Assembly: GCA_017619535.1 (NCBI GenBank)
Contig: JAFZSD010000028.1
Coordinates: 1 to 37,859 of the forward strand
Direction of reading: 5' to 3'
Length of the DNA stretch: 37,859 nt
DNA from: Oscillospiraceae bacterium
GTDB taxonomy: Bacteria; Bacillota; Clostridia; Oscillospirales; Oscillospiraceae
Part shown: positions 26,949 through 35,166 of the stretch, piece by piece
Layout of the letters: the number at the start of each line of letters is the position of its first letter
How positions within the stretch are numbered: the first letter of the stretch is position 1
The notes under the pieces: model-generated
The model's database searches: none
Seen by the model: only the letters and a program-made list of their open reading frames with translations
Told to the model about the DNA's origin: nothing
Position numbers and translations under genes: made by a program

Positions 26949-28221
26949 ATGAGTAGTATTCGACCTCCCAGTATTTGTCACCATTAAGGGATATTAAATC
27001 GATGTATCTTGGCGAACTAAACCATCCATCAGCAACCTTAATATACGAATAGTAATTACCGGTTGTACTGCTAACAAGGCGTGTATATGCATAGCATAAA
27101 ACATGATGATCCCCATAATACTCGTGTCCATCTATTAGCACATAAACCAAGCGGTCATTACTTAAGGAGGTTTTAATGTTAGTATAATTGATGTTGTATC
27201 GTCCGTTAACATCAATTCCTAGTACGTTATACGCAGAAAAGCAGGCAAGAATATATCCATCAGCGAATGTATTCGACGTACCCCCAATAATAGGGTTACT
27301 ATTATTGATGTACCACCATTCATCTATTCCTATATCTGCAACCGTTAAGAAGATATCATCAGCATCCTCGTTGTATATACTGCTCACGCCAAATCTGTTC
27401 CCAAAATTGATTAACATATTCGTGATGGCGGTAGGCCCACAATGCCGGTAAAACCCGTTTCCCAAGTTTGCGAATTCGCCTGTAGTATGGCATTCAAAGG
27501 ATGAACTACCAGCCTCCCAGTGGTTCTGCCAATCGTTAGCGATAAATGGACCTGTATACAAATTGAGAGCATGTGCAAACGGATCTGAAATTGCATAGTT
27601 AGAGCGAGTTGGATTATCTTGATGTTTGTTTGATTTTTCAACTAGTTCCGCTAAGTACTCTTTTATGGTTGCGGGAATATGTGCACAATCACGCTTAACG
27701 TCAAGATAGTTTATTAGCTGATCTCTTTGTATAGGGATGCCATCAAGTGTTTTCAGAATTCCACTTCCATCATCTTTATAGTAATACAATGCGCCATTAT
27801 ATACAACATCATCATTTTCAGCCAAATCAAACTGTTCATATAGTGGAGTCGCTTCATCTGACCATTCAAGGATAATATTGGGTACATCCACATAAGCAGA
27901 AACAACGACATATCCTTTGTTAAGCTTTACTGTGTATGCAGATACATTACGTTCATCACTTCCGTCATACATAGGTACCACGTTAATGACCTGTACAGAT
28001 GAGGTCCAATTTGTCAACCCAGTTTCATTCATGTCAGCGATAAACAGTTTCGCGATTTCTTCTGCCACATCTTCAGAAATGAAAAGCTCCTCATCAGTAA
28101 AGGTTATGTTATCATTTTCTTTATTGATCTTCTCATAAGCCAATACCGGTGCTGCTAGCTGTGATACTATCAATAGAATGGCGAGTACAGTTGTAATGGC
28201 TTTCTGTGTTCGTTTATTCAT
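26938..28221 (-). CDS. Secreted papain-like cysteine peptidase (C39/C10-like)
   Basis: A 427-residue precursor. A type I signal peptide ends near PVLA at residue 28. Residues about 40-200 look like a prodomain (VAEEIAKLFIADMN, then YTVKLNKGYVVVSAYVDVPNIILEWSDE), similar in style to streptopain-type propeptides. The mature part has RHCGPTAITNMLINFG with candidate catalytic Cys261, DHHVLCYAY with His373 and VADGWFSS with Asp398, in the papain order Cys-His-Asp. No double-glycine transporter is present, so it is not a bacteriocin exporter peptidase. GGAAGGAG precedes the ATG. It forms a two-gene unit with the small lipoprotein that overlaps its end. Confidence 0.75.
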   Translation of the reverse strand: MNKRTQKAITTVLAILLIVSQLAAPVLAYEKINKENDNITFTDEELFISEDVAEEIAKLFIADMNETGLTNWTSSVQVINVVPMYDGSDERNVSAYTVKLNKGYVVVSAYVDVPNIILEWSDEATPLYEQFDLAENDDVVYNGALYYYKDDGSGILKTLDGIPIQRDQLINYLDVKRDCAHIPATIKEYLAELVEKSNKHQDNPTRSNYAISDPFAHALNLYTGPFIANDWQNHWEAGSSSFECHTTGEFANLGNGFYRHCGPTAITNMLINFGNRFGVSSIYNEDADDIFLTVADIGIDEWWYINNSNPIIGGTSNTFADGYILACFSAYNVLGIDVNGRYNINYTNIKTSLSNDRLVYVLIDGHEYYGDHHVLCYAYTRLVSSTTGNYYSYIKVADGWFSSPRYIDLISLNGDKYWEVEYYSYVN

Positions 28222-28580
28222 TTAGTATCTCCTTCCAATAACAATAATCTTGTTGAGCTAAACATGGTCTCTCTGTTAATCAATTACCTTAATTGTAAAA
28301 CACTAATGTTGTAATGAGGACTTAATAGAAGTATTAATCCCCAAAGGCCAATTTTAATGTTGGCACCTTCTTAATTTCATTTTGGTCCAAGATTTCGTCC
28401 GCGGCCCAAAATTGCGATTTCTACCGGGCTCTTACATTTGTGTTGACCACGTATTGAAACGACGGTATGAATTGCAGGAAACCAAACGAACACCGGGCGG
28501 GGAACAACATCCCCGCCGGTGTATATTGCGGTTCCATTCTTTTGTGAGAGTCGAAAACGAGAAAGCAAAAGTCTGATTCA
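28222..28580. other. Intergenic region between the two peptidase modules
   Basis: About 360 AT-rich bases hold a hairpin terminator for the upstream module (28490-28522) and the putative promoter and leader of the C39/C10-like gene, including TACAAT at 28292-28297 on the minus strand. The middle part (about 28330-28470) has no recognisable gene and may be the relic of something lost. Confidence 0.6.
28490..28522 (-). terminator. Terminator after the caspase-like module
   Basis: ACACCG and GCGGGGA pair with TCCCCGC and CGGTGT across one bulged base and a short loop; on the minus strand TCGTTTGGTTT follows. It lies about 60 bases past the lipoprotein stop. Confidence 0.65.
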
Positions 28581-29486
28581 TTACGCTGCTTCTCTTAATA
28601 ATATGCATTCGCGGCCGCCGCCGAGCTTGTAGAGTTCTTGATCTCCGTGAGAAACAGTTTGTAGTATCACGCTGACATCAGTAATATAAACAACACCGAT
28701 ATCACCGCCGTCAAGGATGACCATGATAGGCTTGATGATTGAACAATCCAGAATATCATAGCCTTTATAAATGGACTCGATTTTTTCGTATACCAGTTTT
28801 TTGCTGTCTTCAGAAGTGAGTTTTTCTATAGTGTTTTTGAACTCATTGATGTCTCCTGAATTCAATAAATCTTCTACTTCTTCAGTCATGATCTGACTGA
28901 ATGTAACTATCTTTCCATTAGTAGAAATCGAAATAGTCAGTTTAGCAATAGTTTCTATACCCTCGAAGTACCTTTGAAATACATACGTGTTCAAAAAATC
29001 TTCAGTTTTTGCTGTGAGCTCATATTGATTTATATCAATGTAGTGCGCCGCAATACGAATTGCCTCGTTTTTACAGTCGTCAACACTTTTTTGACCTGCT
29101 CTGGTATCAGAAAAATTCATTGACGACAAGTTGCCGTCTGAATGTTTTATTCCAAACCATCCCCCCTCGAATCTATACTTATCTACCTGGTAATTTGCGA
29201 GAAATGGAACTGTAGAACGCCAATACTCCCCAGTATAGGTTTTATTATTGAATTCAATTGTTTTGCTGTTTTCTTTTTCTCCGCTTCCAACCGGAGCGAC
29301 AGCAGTATCTTTCCAGATTTCACAAACGAGTTGCGGATATCCATCTGTATTAGCGACAGAAGTTGCAATTACATCAGAGTTTGACTTTCCGTTAATATGT
29401 GTGTTTGCGGTTTGTTCAGATGCGCATGACGAAAGAGCAGTACTTAAGGTGATGACTAGTAAAACGACAATGATCTTAGTTTTCAT
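28581..29486 (-). CDS. Lipoprotein with a PepSY/YcdB-like stretch, paired with the caspase-like protein
   Basis: A 301-residue lipoprotein. The lipobox ALSSC ends a hydrophobic signal near residue 21. The region YVFQRYFEGIETIAKLTISISTNGKIVTF (about residues 169-197, quoted in parts: YVFQRYFEGI, then ISTNGKIVTF) has the spacing seen in PepSY/YcdB propeptide repeats, which often act as inhibitors or folding aids for secreted peptidases. The start at 29486 follows AAGGAG; the GTG at 29495 lies within it. The gene begins 28 bases after the caspase-like stop, so it is cotranscribed. Function is inferred only from this pairing. Confidence 0.7.
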   Translation of the reverse strand: MKTKIIVVLLVITLSTALSSCASEQTANTHINGKSNSDVIATSVANTDGYPQLVCEIWKDTAVAPVGSGEKENSKTIEFNNKTYTGEYWRSTVPFLANYQVDKYRFEGGWFGIKHSDGNLSSMNFSDTRAGQKSVDDCKNEAIRIAAHYIDINQYELTAKTEDFLNTYVFQRYFEGIETIAKLTISISTNGKIVTFSQIMTEEVEDLLNSGDINEFKNTIEKLTSEDSKKLVYEKIESIYKGYDILDCSIIKPIMVILDGGDIGVVYITDVSVILQTVSHGDQELYKLGGGRECILLREAA

Positions 29487-29513
29487 TTGAAACACTCCTT
29501 CCTTCTACGCCAA

Positions 29514-31454
29514 TCAATAGTTTATTTTAGTATTCCCATTACCGCACACTACATAAGTATCTAATCCAGTATTACCATAGTCATTGTTTAGTGTTAAACA
29601 TGCGGAATTGACTGTTAATCCCATCTCCATATATTCGCAGAATTCTTCTGTCCAATCATTTGCATAATCACAGTAAATGCTATCCCGAAAACCAACTGCA
29701 CATGCGGCCCCTTTAGCTACCGCTACCGATGGAAGATTTGCTCCACCAGTACCTCCAGCACCAGTCTTGCATCCAATGAACATTACTAACGTCATATTTG
29801 ACAAATCTAAGGAACCCATATTTGTATTACTCCGAAAATCGACTGAGCCGCTGCTGTTTAAATCGATATAGGTACCATATTGAATATAATCATATTGTGA
29901 TATCAGTGGCCCACCATGACTACGACTCATAAATAGAACATTGTCATCATCATCTAAGTAGTTTTGTATTTCACTAACTGAAAAGGATCCAAAATGCGTG
30001 TAAACAGTATCCAAATCGCAATTACTCAAGTATATCAGAGCATTTGTAAGGCATGTTGTGTGATCATGCCCGCTTGTCGTTACACCAACAAGATTGGCAT
30101 CACCATAGCTTGTATATGTGATGTGCAATTCGGGTTTATTTGGTGAGGTAGCATCGGAGGAATAAAAAGTGGTCCAATGTGATGTTCCGAATTCAGTTGT
30201 ATCTTTGATTAGAAAACCATACGCGTTGTAGGTTCCTGCATACCAGCTTTTTACAATATTGGTTACATTAAGGCCGTACCAGTTATTAGAATAAAGTTGA
30301 GCTGTCGTTGATGCATTTGTGGTAGAATACTCTGGCATGTTATTCCATGTTAATGTGCTCGAAGTCCAATATCCTGTTGATCTATAGGCTTTTATACTAG
30401 GGCTATCACCACTATAGTACTTGATGAAAATGAAAGAATTGACTATATCATTGCTCGAAATACCAGATGGGAGATCAAAATCTATATATGTTCTGCGTGT
30501 GTAATAATCATCATCGCGGCCTGTACGTAGCCAATCATATAAGTAATAATTTGAATTTGGATAACGACTCGAAACATATGTATCATAAGTGCATGAATCC
30601 CCTGTAACCATAATAGATGGATCAATCATTACAGGGAAAGCACGACCCGGCGCAGTTAAATAATCCGGATCAATAGATACGCTTACGATGGTATTGTTTT
30701 CGCTGACTTCCTCAATTGTATACTTCAAGCTTTCTGTATAGTTTTCGGCAGAATCCAACGCAAACAGAGATCCCATTTCAAATGCCAATTCTCCAGATAA
30801 GTTATATACATCTAATGTACCTGTGTCATTCTGCTCAATGTAGTATTCCGTAGTGTCAAATTCAAATTTGAACTCAGAAGGAGCACTTACATCATTCAAA
30901 ACAATGTACTCCTTAACATAGCCTTTTTTGACAGAATAAACCAGGTCAGTGCTTGTGTATGCTCCGGTATAGGTTATACAGTTATCACCTTGTAGGTTGA
31001 AATCTGTGAACTTATACGCATTACCTTTTGATCCGGTTGTTGCTTGAACATCACCTGAATTGATCAGTGAAAACTCGAGACTGTTCTTGCCGGATTCTAT
31101 ATACACGCCAGGACGATTATTGGAAAAGTAAACCTTTGTTGAACTAGCTGCGTTGGCATAACTGTATGTGATTGTTTCGCTTTTAAAAGATGCGGGAATT
31201 ATAGAGTTATCAATCTCAACATATTTTCCATTTCCGTCCTTATAATACTTATCTTCCGCATATATTACGCACTCATACGTTCCATCTGACAACAGGTAGG
31301 TATCAGCGTTCTTTTCTCTTAATTCGGGGACCTCGGCGACTCTGTACTGATCGTTAGGACCTGTTTCTTCAACTGCAGTATCCGCAGCAAAAGCGGGGCA
31401 TGAACAAGATAACACGGCAACAGCGCATAAGAGTATTGCTAATAGTCTTTTCAC
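29514..31454 (-). CDS. Secreted DNRLRE-domain protein with caspase-like (clan CD) C-terminus
   Basis: About 646 residues. A signal peptide ends CPAFA. Residues about 40-285 match the N-terminal region that often precedes DNRLRE domains (LLSDGTYECVIYAED, YKDGNGKYVEIDNSI). Residues about 288-450 are a DNRLRE/CBM96-like beta-sandwich (RRTYIDFDLPSGI, STLTWNNMPEYS, GLNVTNIVKSWYAG). The last 190 residues have SRSHGG and, 49 residues later, VMFIGCKTGAGG, a His-Cys dyad (H515 and C564 counting from the ATG) as in clan CD peptidases such as CHAT or gingipain relatives. GTG at 31454 has ideal spacing from GGAGG; ATG at 31460 is only two bases from it. It heads a two-gene module. Confidence 0.72.
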   Translation of the reverse strand: MKRLLAILLCAVAVLSCSCPAFAADTAVEETGPNDQYRVAEVPELREKNADTYLLSDGTYECVIYAEDKYYKDGNGKYVEIDNSIIPASFKSETITYSYANAASSTKVYFSNNRPGVYIESGKNSLEFSLINSGDVQATTGSKGNAYKFTDFNLQGDNCITYTGAYTSTDLVYSVKKGYVKEYIVLNDVSAPSEFKFEFDTTEYYIEQNDTGTLDVYNLSGELAFEMGSLFALDSAENYTESLKYTIEEVSENNTIVSVSIDPDYLTAPGRAFPVMIDPSIMVTGDSCTYDTYVSSRYPNSNYYLYDWLRTGRDDDYYTRRTYIDFDLPSGISSNDIVNSFIFIKYYSGDSPSIKAYRSTGYWTSSTLTWNNMPEYSTTNASTTAQLYSNNWYGLNVTNIVKSWYAGTYNAYGFLIKDTTEFGTSHWTTFYSSDATSPNKPELHITYTSYGDANLVGVTTSGHDHTTCLTNALIYLSNCDLDTVYTHFGSFSVSEIQNYLDDDDNVLFMSRSHGGPLISQYDYIQYGTYIDLNSSGSVDFRSNTNMGSLDLSNMTLVMFIGCKTGAGGTGGANLPSVAVAKGAACAVGFRDSIYCDYANDWTEEFCEYMEMGLTVNSACLTLNNDYGNTGLDTYVVCGNGNTKINY

Positions 31455-31560
31455 TATCATTTCCTCCGTTCTGTTGATCTAAATGTAACCTGCACCTAAA
31501 ACACTAAGGATATGGGCCTCGCTTTTACATGCGAGCAACGTATAGGCATCACCTCTCTTC

Positions 31561-31566
31561 ATTGTA
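31561..31566 (-). promoter_or_regulatory. Possible -10 box close to the caspase-like gene
   Basis: On the minus strand GTTTTACAAT ends at 31561. The same GTTTTACAAT occurs in the leader of the C39/C10-like gene (ending 28292). No good -35 is seen at either site, so this is a shared motif and a possible -10, not a proven promoter. Confidence 0.3.
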
Positions 31567-31624
31567 AAACGTTTTGACACGGTTATTCAGTGTGGTGCTA
31601 TAAGAACAGCATTAATCTGGTTGC

Positions 31625-31671
31625 AAAAAAAGGCGCATAAGCCGTTTGTTAACTGTCCGACTTAAGCGCCT
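31625..31671 (-). terminator. Leader terminator upstream of the caspase-like gene
   Basis: AGGCGC/GCGCCT plus TAAG/CTTA stems with one A-A mismatch enclose a 19-base loop; on the minus strand the stem is followed by at least six T. It lies between the strong promoter at 31810 and the gene start, about 170 bases before it. Confidence 0.75.
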
Positions 31672-31809
31672 ATAATGATGGTTAATATGTTTTTGAATAA
31701 TTGGGGATAACAACATAACCACACTCGCTTCAAGCTAAACAGTATGATGTTCCTTTTCTAAATGCCCCGATTATTTCAGTCTCTTTTCAATTACCTCAAC
31801 TATAAATAA

Positions 31810-31838
31810 ATAATAGCATATCGTTTAATATCGGTCAA
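31810..31838 (-). promoter_or_regulatory. Strong promoter for a leader or small RNA
   Basis: On the minus strand TTGACC (31833-31838), 17 bases, then TATTAT (31810-31815) with an extended TGC before it. The transcript would reach the terminator at 31625 after about 175 bases. Confidence 0.7.
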
Positions 31839-32222
31839 CCAAAATAGTATGTGCTATTGTCAAGTTGACGTAGGTTAGATATTTGAAATTTATATGTTTT
31901 AGGAAGGGAAAAACGCGGTTAGCTTAAGAATCCTAGCATAACCGAATATGACGAAAGTTGAGTCTTGATTATCAGCTGAGGCAGATGAGGAAGCCGTTGA
32001 TGCTTTGCTCCGTCACCGTTGAGTGACGAAAGCAAAACGATCAACAGCTTTTTGTTTTGCGGGAGCGTCCGGTGGACGGTCCAGTAAAACCCGGAGAGGA
32101 TGTCAAACGCGAAGCAAAGAAAGCGTGTGACAGACGATTCGACGTCAGGGGTCGAGGGGGAGAATCCCAATCGTCTGGGTGCGGGGGTGAAACGCCCTGC
32201 GCGGGTCGAGGGCAAGGCCCCG

Positions 32223-32259
32223 CCCAGTTAAGTGATGGGAACCGTCACTTAGTACTGGG
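32223..32259 (+). other. Candidate oriT hairpin
   Basis: A 16-bp stem with a two-base bulge: CCCAGT, then TAAGTGATGG, loop GAA, CCGTCACTTA, bulge GT, ACTGGG. An outer GGCAA/TTGCC pair may extend it. It lies about 100 bases before the relaxase gene, the usual place for oriT in MobV elements. The nick site is not identified. Confidence 0.5.
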
Positions 32260-32355
32260 TATTGCCTGCCGACAGTTTCACCGTTGCTTCCGGTTCATTG
32301 AGGCAGGGTCTAACGCAAATTTAGAAAGAGAAGGAGATGATGTCACATAAGCAGC

Positions 32356-33588
32356 ATGAAGATGACAAGACACAACGGAAGATCAGGAAAACACGGGACT
32401 TATAACCCGAAACACAATGACCGCAGATTCGATATCGCCAACAGCGAACACATCGATCAGGAACGGGCAAAGCAAAACGTATACTGGGACTGTTACCAGG
32501 GCTTCCATTATCCGGAGGACAGGGAAAAGGAGAACAGTATCGTTTATTCCTTTGAGCAGATAGAAAGCGACTACTACAGAGATCACTACACTGCTTACTG
32601 TGAAGCCCAACATGAGCGAAACAGAAAAACAGGACACTCCGGCAGAGACAGAACGCCGGAAGATCTTCTGAAAGACAAAAAGACGTGCCCAGAGGAATCT
32701 CTGATCCAGATCGGTACGATGGAGCAGTCAGTACAGCCGGAAGTGCTGACAGAGGTCGCTACGGAGTTCTTTGAGGAGTTTAATCAGCGGTTCGGTGAGC
32801 ATATCCATATCCTAGACTGGTCGCTGCATCTTGACGAGTCTACGCCGCACATCCATGAGCGTCATGTTTTCGACTGTGAGAACCGTTACGGCGAGATCGC
32901 TCCCCAACAGGAAAAAGCGCTCGAAGCCCTCGGGTTCGATCTTCCGAATCCGAATCAGAAACCGGGAAAGCTGAACAACAGAAAAATGTCATTCGACGCT
33001 GCCTGCAGAGCCATGCTTTTCAACATTTGTGAAAGGCATGGTCTTCATCTTGATCAGGAGCCGGAATACGGCGGCAGAACATATCTGGAGAAACAGGATT
33101 ATATCCTCATGAAGCAAAAGGAACGGATCAATGAACAGAAAACAAAGTTGGATGATTTATCTATTCAAATCGAGGATAAGGAGAAGTTTATCGATGAGGT
33201 ATCAGATAAAGCTTACAGTGCGGCTGTTGAAGCCGTGGCGGATAGAGTCGCTGAGGAAACGCACAGAGCCGAATTGAAAGAGATTGAAAGACTAAGAGCA
33301 AAACTTACTTCCGAGAAATCGGCAATTCCCAAGCACGAAAAGGCTGTTATCAGTAAAGCACTGCATACTGTTATAACAAAGCTAAAAGATATGAGCAAAC
33401 GCATCACCAAGATGGTAATCGATCATTTAGAAAAACCGGAAATCAAGCTGAAACTGCAAGAGCCGGTCAAAGAGTCGTTACGGGAGAAGTTCGCAAGATT
33501 TGACAGAGAGCATGAAGCCCGTGATGCAGCAAGACGCGCCAAGCAAGGTCAGCAGCCAAAGAAGAATCACGACGATATGGAGCTTTGA
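32356..33588 (+). CDS. MobV-type (Mob/Pre) relaxase
   Basis: A 410-residue relaxase that would nick oriT and lead the strand during mobilisation. TRHNGRSGKHGTYNPKHNDR at the start and the metal-binding HLDESTPHIH (residues 158-167) are Mob/Pre hallmarks. Residues about 245-335 form a long charged coiled coil, and the tail is basic. The start is awkward: AAGGAG (32331-32336) is 19 bases from this ATG, no in-frame start lies closer, and a 21-codon overlapping frame begins at 32340. ATG at 32362 is an alternative. No transfer genes accompany it. Confidence 0.88.
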   Translation: MKMTRHNGRSGKHGTYNPKHNDRRFDIANSEHIDQERAKQNVYWDCYQGFHYPEDREKENSIVYSFEQIESDYYRDHYTAYCEAQHERNRKTGHSGRDRTPEDLLKDKKTCPEESLIQIGTMEQSVQPEVLTEVATEFFEEFNQRFGEHIHILDWSLHLDESTPHIHERHVFDCENRYGEIAPQQEKALEALGFDLPNPNQKPGKLNNRKMSFDAACRAMLFNICERHGLHLDQEPEYGGRTYLEKQDYILMKQKERINEQKTKLDDLSIQIEDKEKFIDEVSDKAYSAAVEAVADRVAEETHRAELKEIERLRAKLTSEKSAIPKHEKAVISKALHTVITKLKDMSKRITKMVIDHLEKPEIKLKLQEPVKESLREKFARFDREHEARDAARRAKQGQQPKKNHDDMEL

Positions 33589-33714
33589 ACAAAAAAGCCT
33601 GCCCTTATACTGTTAGCCGTTAGGAACAGGCAAATGTTCAAATTAAACCAAATCTGCACCTTAGTAATCGCTTTTGCCGGAACTTGTTACATAAAAGAAA
33701 GGAGAACTCAGTTT

Positions 33715-33909
33715 ATGAAAGAAGTTCCAATTTGGAAGAAAAGTAATTTGACAATTGAAGAGGCTGCAGCCTATTCCGGCATAGGTATTGGCAAGATACG
33801 TGAGATCACTAATGATGAGCGGTGCAGATTTGTCCTTTGGGTTGGAAGTAAACGGCTGATCAAAAGGCGCCTGTTTGACGAGTATATCGAGGGTTGTTAT
33901 TCAATTTAA
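33715..33909 (+). CDS. xis: Tn916-type excisionase
   Basis: A 64-residue basic protein of the Tn916 Xis family: MKEVPIWKKSNLTIEEAAAY is the winged-helix start (IEEAAAYSGIGIGKIREI is the MerR-like helix-turn-helix) and RFVLWVGSKRLIKRRLFDEYI the wing and final helix. It would bend DNA near the att arms and steer the integrase toward excision. AAAGGAG lies ten bases before the ATG; the frame extends further upstream but without a signal. It lies 94 bases before the integrase, as in Tn916 relatives. Confidence 0.88.
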   Translation: MKEVPIWKKSNLTIEEAAAYSGIGIGKIREITNDERCRFVLWVGSKRLIKRRLFDEYIEGCYSI

Positions 33910-34003
33910 ACATCTATCTGGGTAGACAATTGGACAGGGGCTCCGATATAATAGCAATGGTTCAATTTTCGGGGCCTGCCTATTTCAGAAAGGAGAGTTA
34001 TAC

Positions 34004-35158
34004 GTGGCAGGGACAAGACGAAAGGACAACAAAGGAAGAGTACTGCGGTCAGGAGAGAGCCAGAGAAAAGACGGCACTTATGACTATAGATATACAGACG
34101 CTTTCGGAAAGCGCTGCTCAGTCTACGCAGAGACCCTTCATGAGTTAAGAGAAAAAGAAATAGAAGTAGATAAAGCCAACATTACACATCTGAATTATGT
34201 AGCTGGCAACTGTACAGTTCTTGAACTGGTAGAGAGATACACACAGCTGAAGACGGGAGTTCGTCATAGCACAAGGGTTGGGTATCAGTTCGTCAAGGGT
34301 ATCTTAAAGAAAGAAGAGTTTGGAAAGAGAAAAATCCGTGATATACGAGTTTCTGATGCACAGATGTTCTTTGCCAAGATCCAACGCGAAGGAAGAGGCT
34401 ACAGTACCATTACAACAATCAGAGGCGTTCTTAAACCGGCGTTTCAGATGGCATGCAACGAGGATATCATTTGGAAGAATCCATTCGTCTTCAAACTCAC
34501 TGACGTGGTAGTCAATGACTCTCAGCATATGCCAGCAATGTCAGCTGAGGAACAGAAGATTTGGATGTCTTTCATACGCGAAGACAGTGCATTTTGTAAG
34601 TACTATGATGAATTCGTAGTGTTACTGGGAACAGGCATGCGTGTAAGCGAGTTTTGCGGGATCACATTGTCAGATCTTGATTTCGTGCAAAGAAGGATAC
34701 GTGTTGAACGGCAGCTCATCAGGGGGAAAGACGGTTACCATGTGGAGAAGACTAAGACCAAAAGCGGAGTCAGATTCATACCAATGTCGAACGGAGTGTA
34801 TAGTAGTCTCCAAAACATCGTTAAAAGCCGTCCATTGATGGAGACAGAGCCTGAAATTGATGGACTGAGCGGATTTCTGTTGCTTGACAGTCTGCAACAG
34901 CCTAAAGTTGCTCTTCACATTGAAAATGAAATGCGATGGGCATTAAAGAAGTTCAGAAAAATGCACCCGGATGTCTATCTACCACATATTACGCCGCACG
35001 TATTCAGACATACGTTCTGTACAAACCTCGCCAATGCAGGAATGAATATTAAAAACCTGCAATACCTGATGGGACATTCAGATGTTGGTACGACCCTAAA
35101 TATCTACACACATTCAAGCTATGAAAATGCAGCATGCCAATTCATGGAACTAAACTAA
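34004..35158 (+). CDS. int: Tn916-type tyrosine integrase
   Basis: A 384-residue tyrosine recombinase. The N-terminal arm-binding domain (about 1-65, RRKDNKGRVLRSGESQRKDG then YDYRYTDAFGKR) is the Tn916 type, followed by a core-binding SAM-like domain (about 70-165). The catalytic residues are R213 in GTGMRVSEF, a Lys near 251-253, H332 and R335 in PHVFRHT, H358 in LMGHSD and nucleophile Y368. GTG is the start, with AGGAG eight bases upstream. The gene ends 154 bases before attR, beside its presumed arm sites. Confidence 0.95.
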   Translation: MAGTRRKDNKGRVLRSGESQRKDGTYDYRYTDAFGKRCSVYAETLHELREKEIEVDKANITHLNYVAGNCTVLELVERYTQLKTGVRHSTRVGYQFVKGILKKEEFGKRKIRDIRVSDAQMFFAKIQREGRGYSTITTIRGVLKPAFQMACNEDIIWKNPFVFKLTDVVVNDSQHMPAMSAEEQKIWMSFIREDSAFCKYYDEFVVLLGTGMRVSEFCGITLSDLDFVQRRIRVERQLIRGKDGYHVEKTKTKSGVRFIPMSNGVYSSLQNIVKSRPLMETEPEIDGLSGFLLLDSLQQPKVALHIENEMRWALKKFRKMHPDVYLPHITPHVFRHTFCTNLANAGMNIKNLQYLMGHSDVGTTLNIYTHSSYENAACQFMELN

Positions 35159-35166
35159 GTAAAACT

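Larger units (their letters stand above)
31455..32339. other. Divergent gene-free region between cargo and mobilisation modules
   Basis: From left to right it holds the leader of the caspase-like gene, a minus-strand terminator (31625-31671), an AT-rich stretch, a strong minus-strand promoter (31810-31838), a GC-rich segment (about 32060-32220) and the candidate oriT hairpin (32223-32259). Open frames here lack ribosome-binding sites and overlap the structured segment, so none is called. Confidence 0.7.

Noticed and set aside
31919..32215. A 98-residue minus-strand frame in the region before the relaxase
   Set aside because: No ribosome-binding site; it covers the GC-rich structured segment near the oriT candidate and its sequence has no protein-like pattern.
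32341..32410. Frameshift at the relaxase N-terminus
   Set aside because: The relaxase frame from 32356 already begins with the complete family N-terminus (TRHNGR...), so nothing is missing despite the overlapping short frame.
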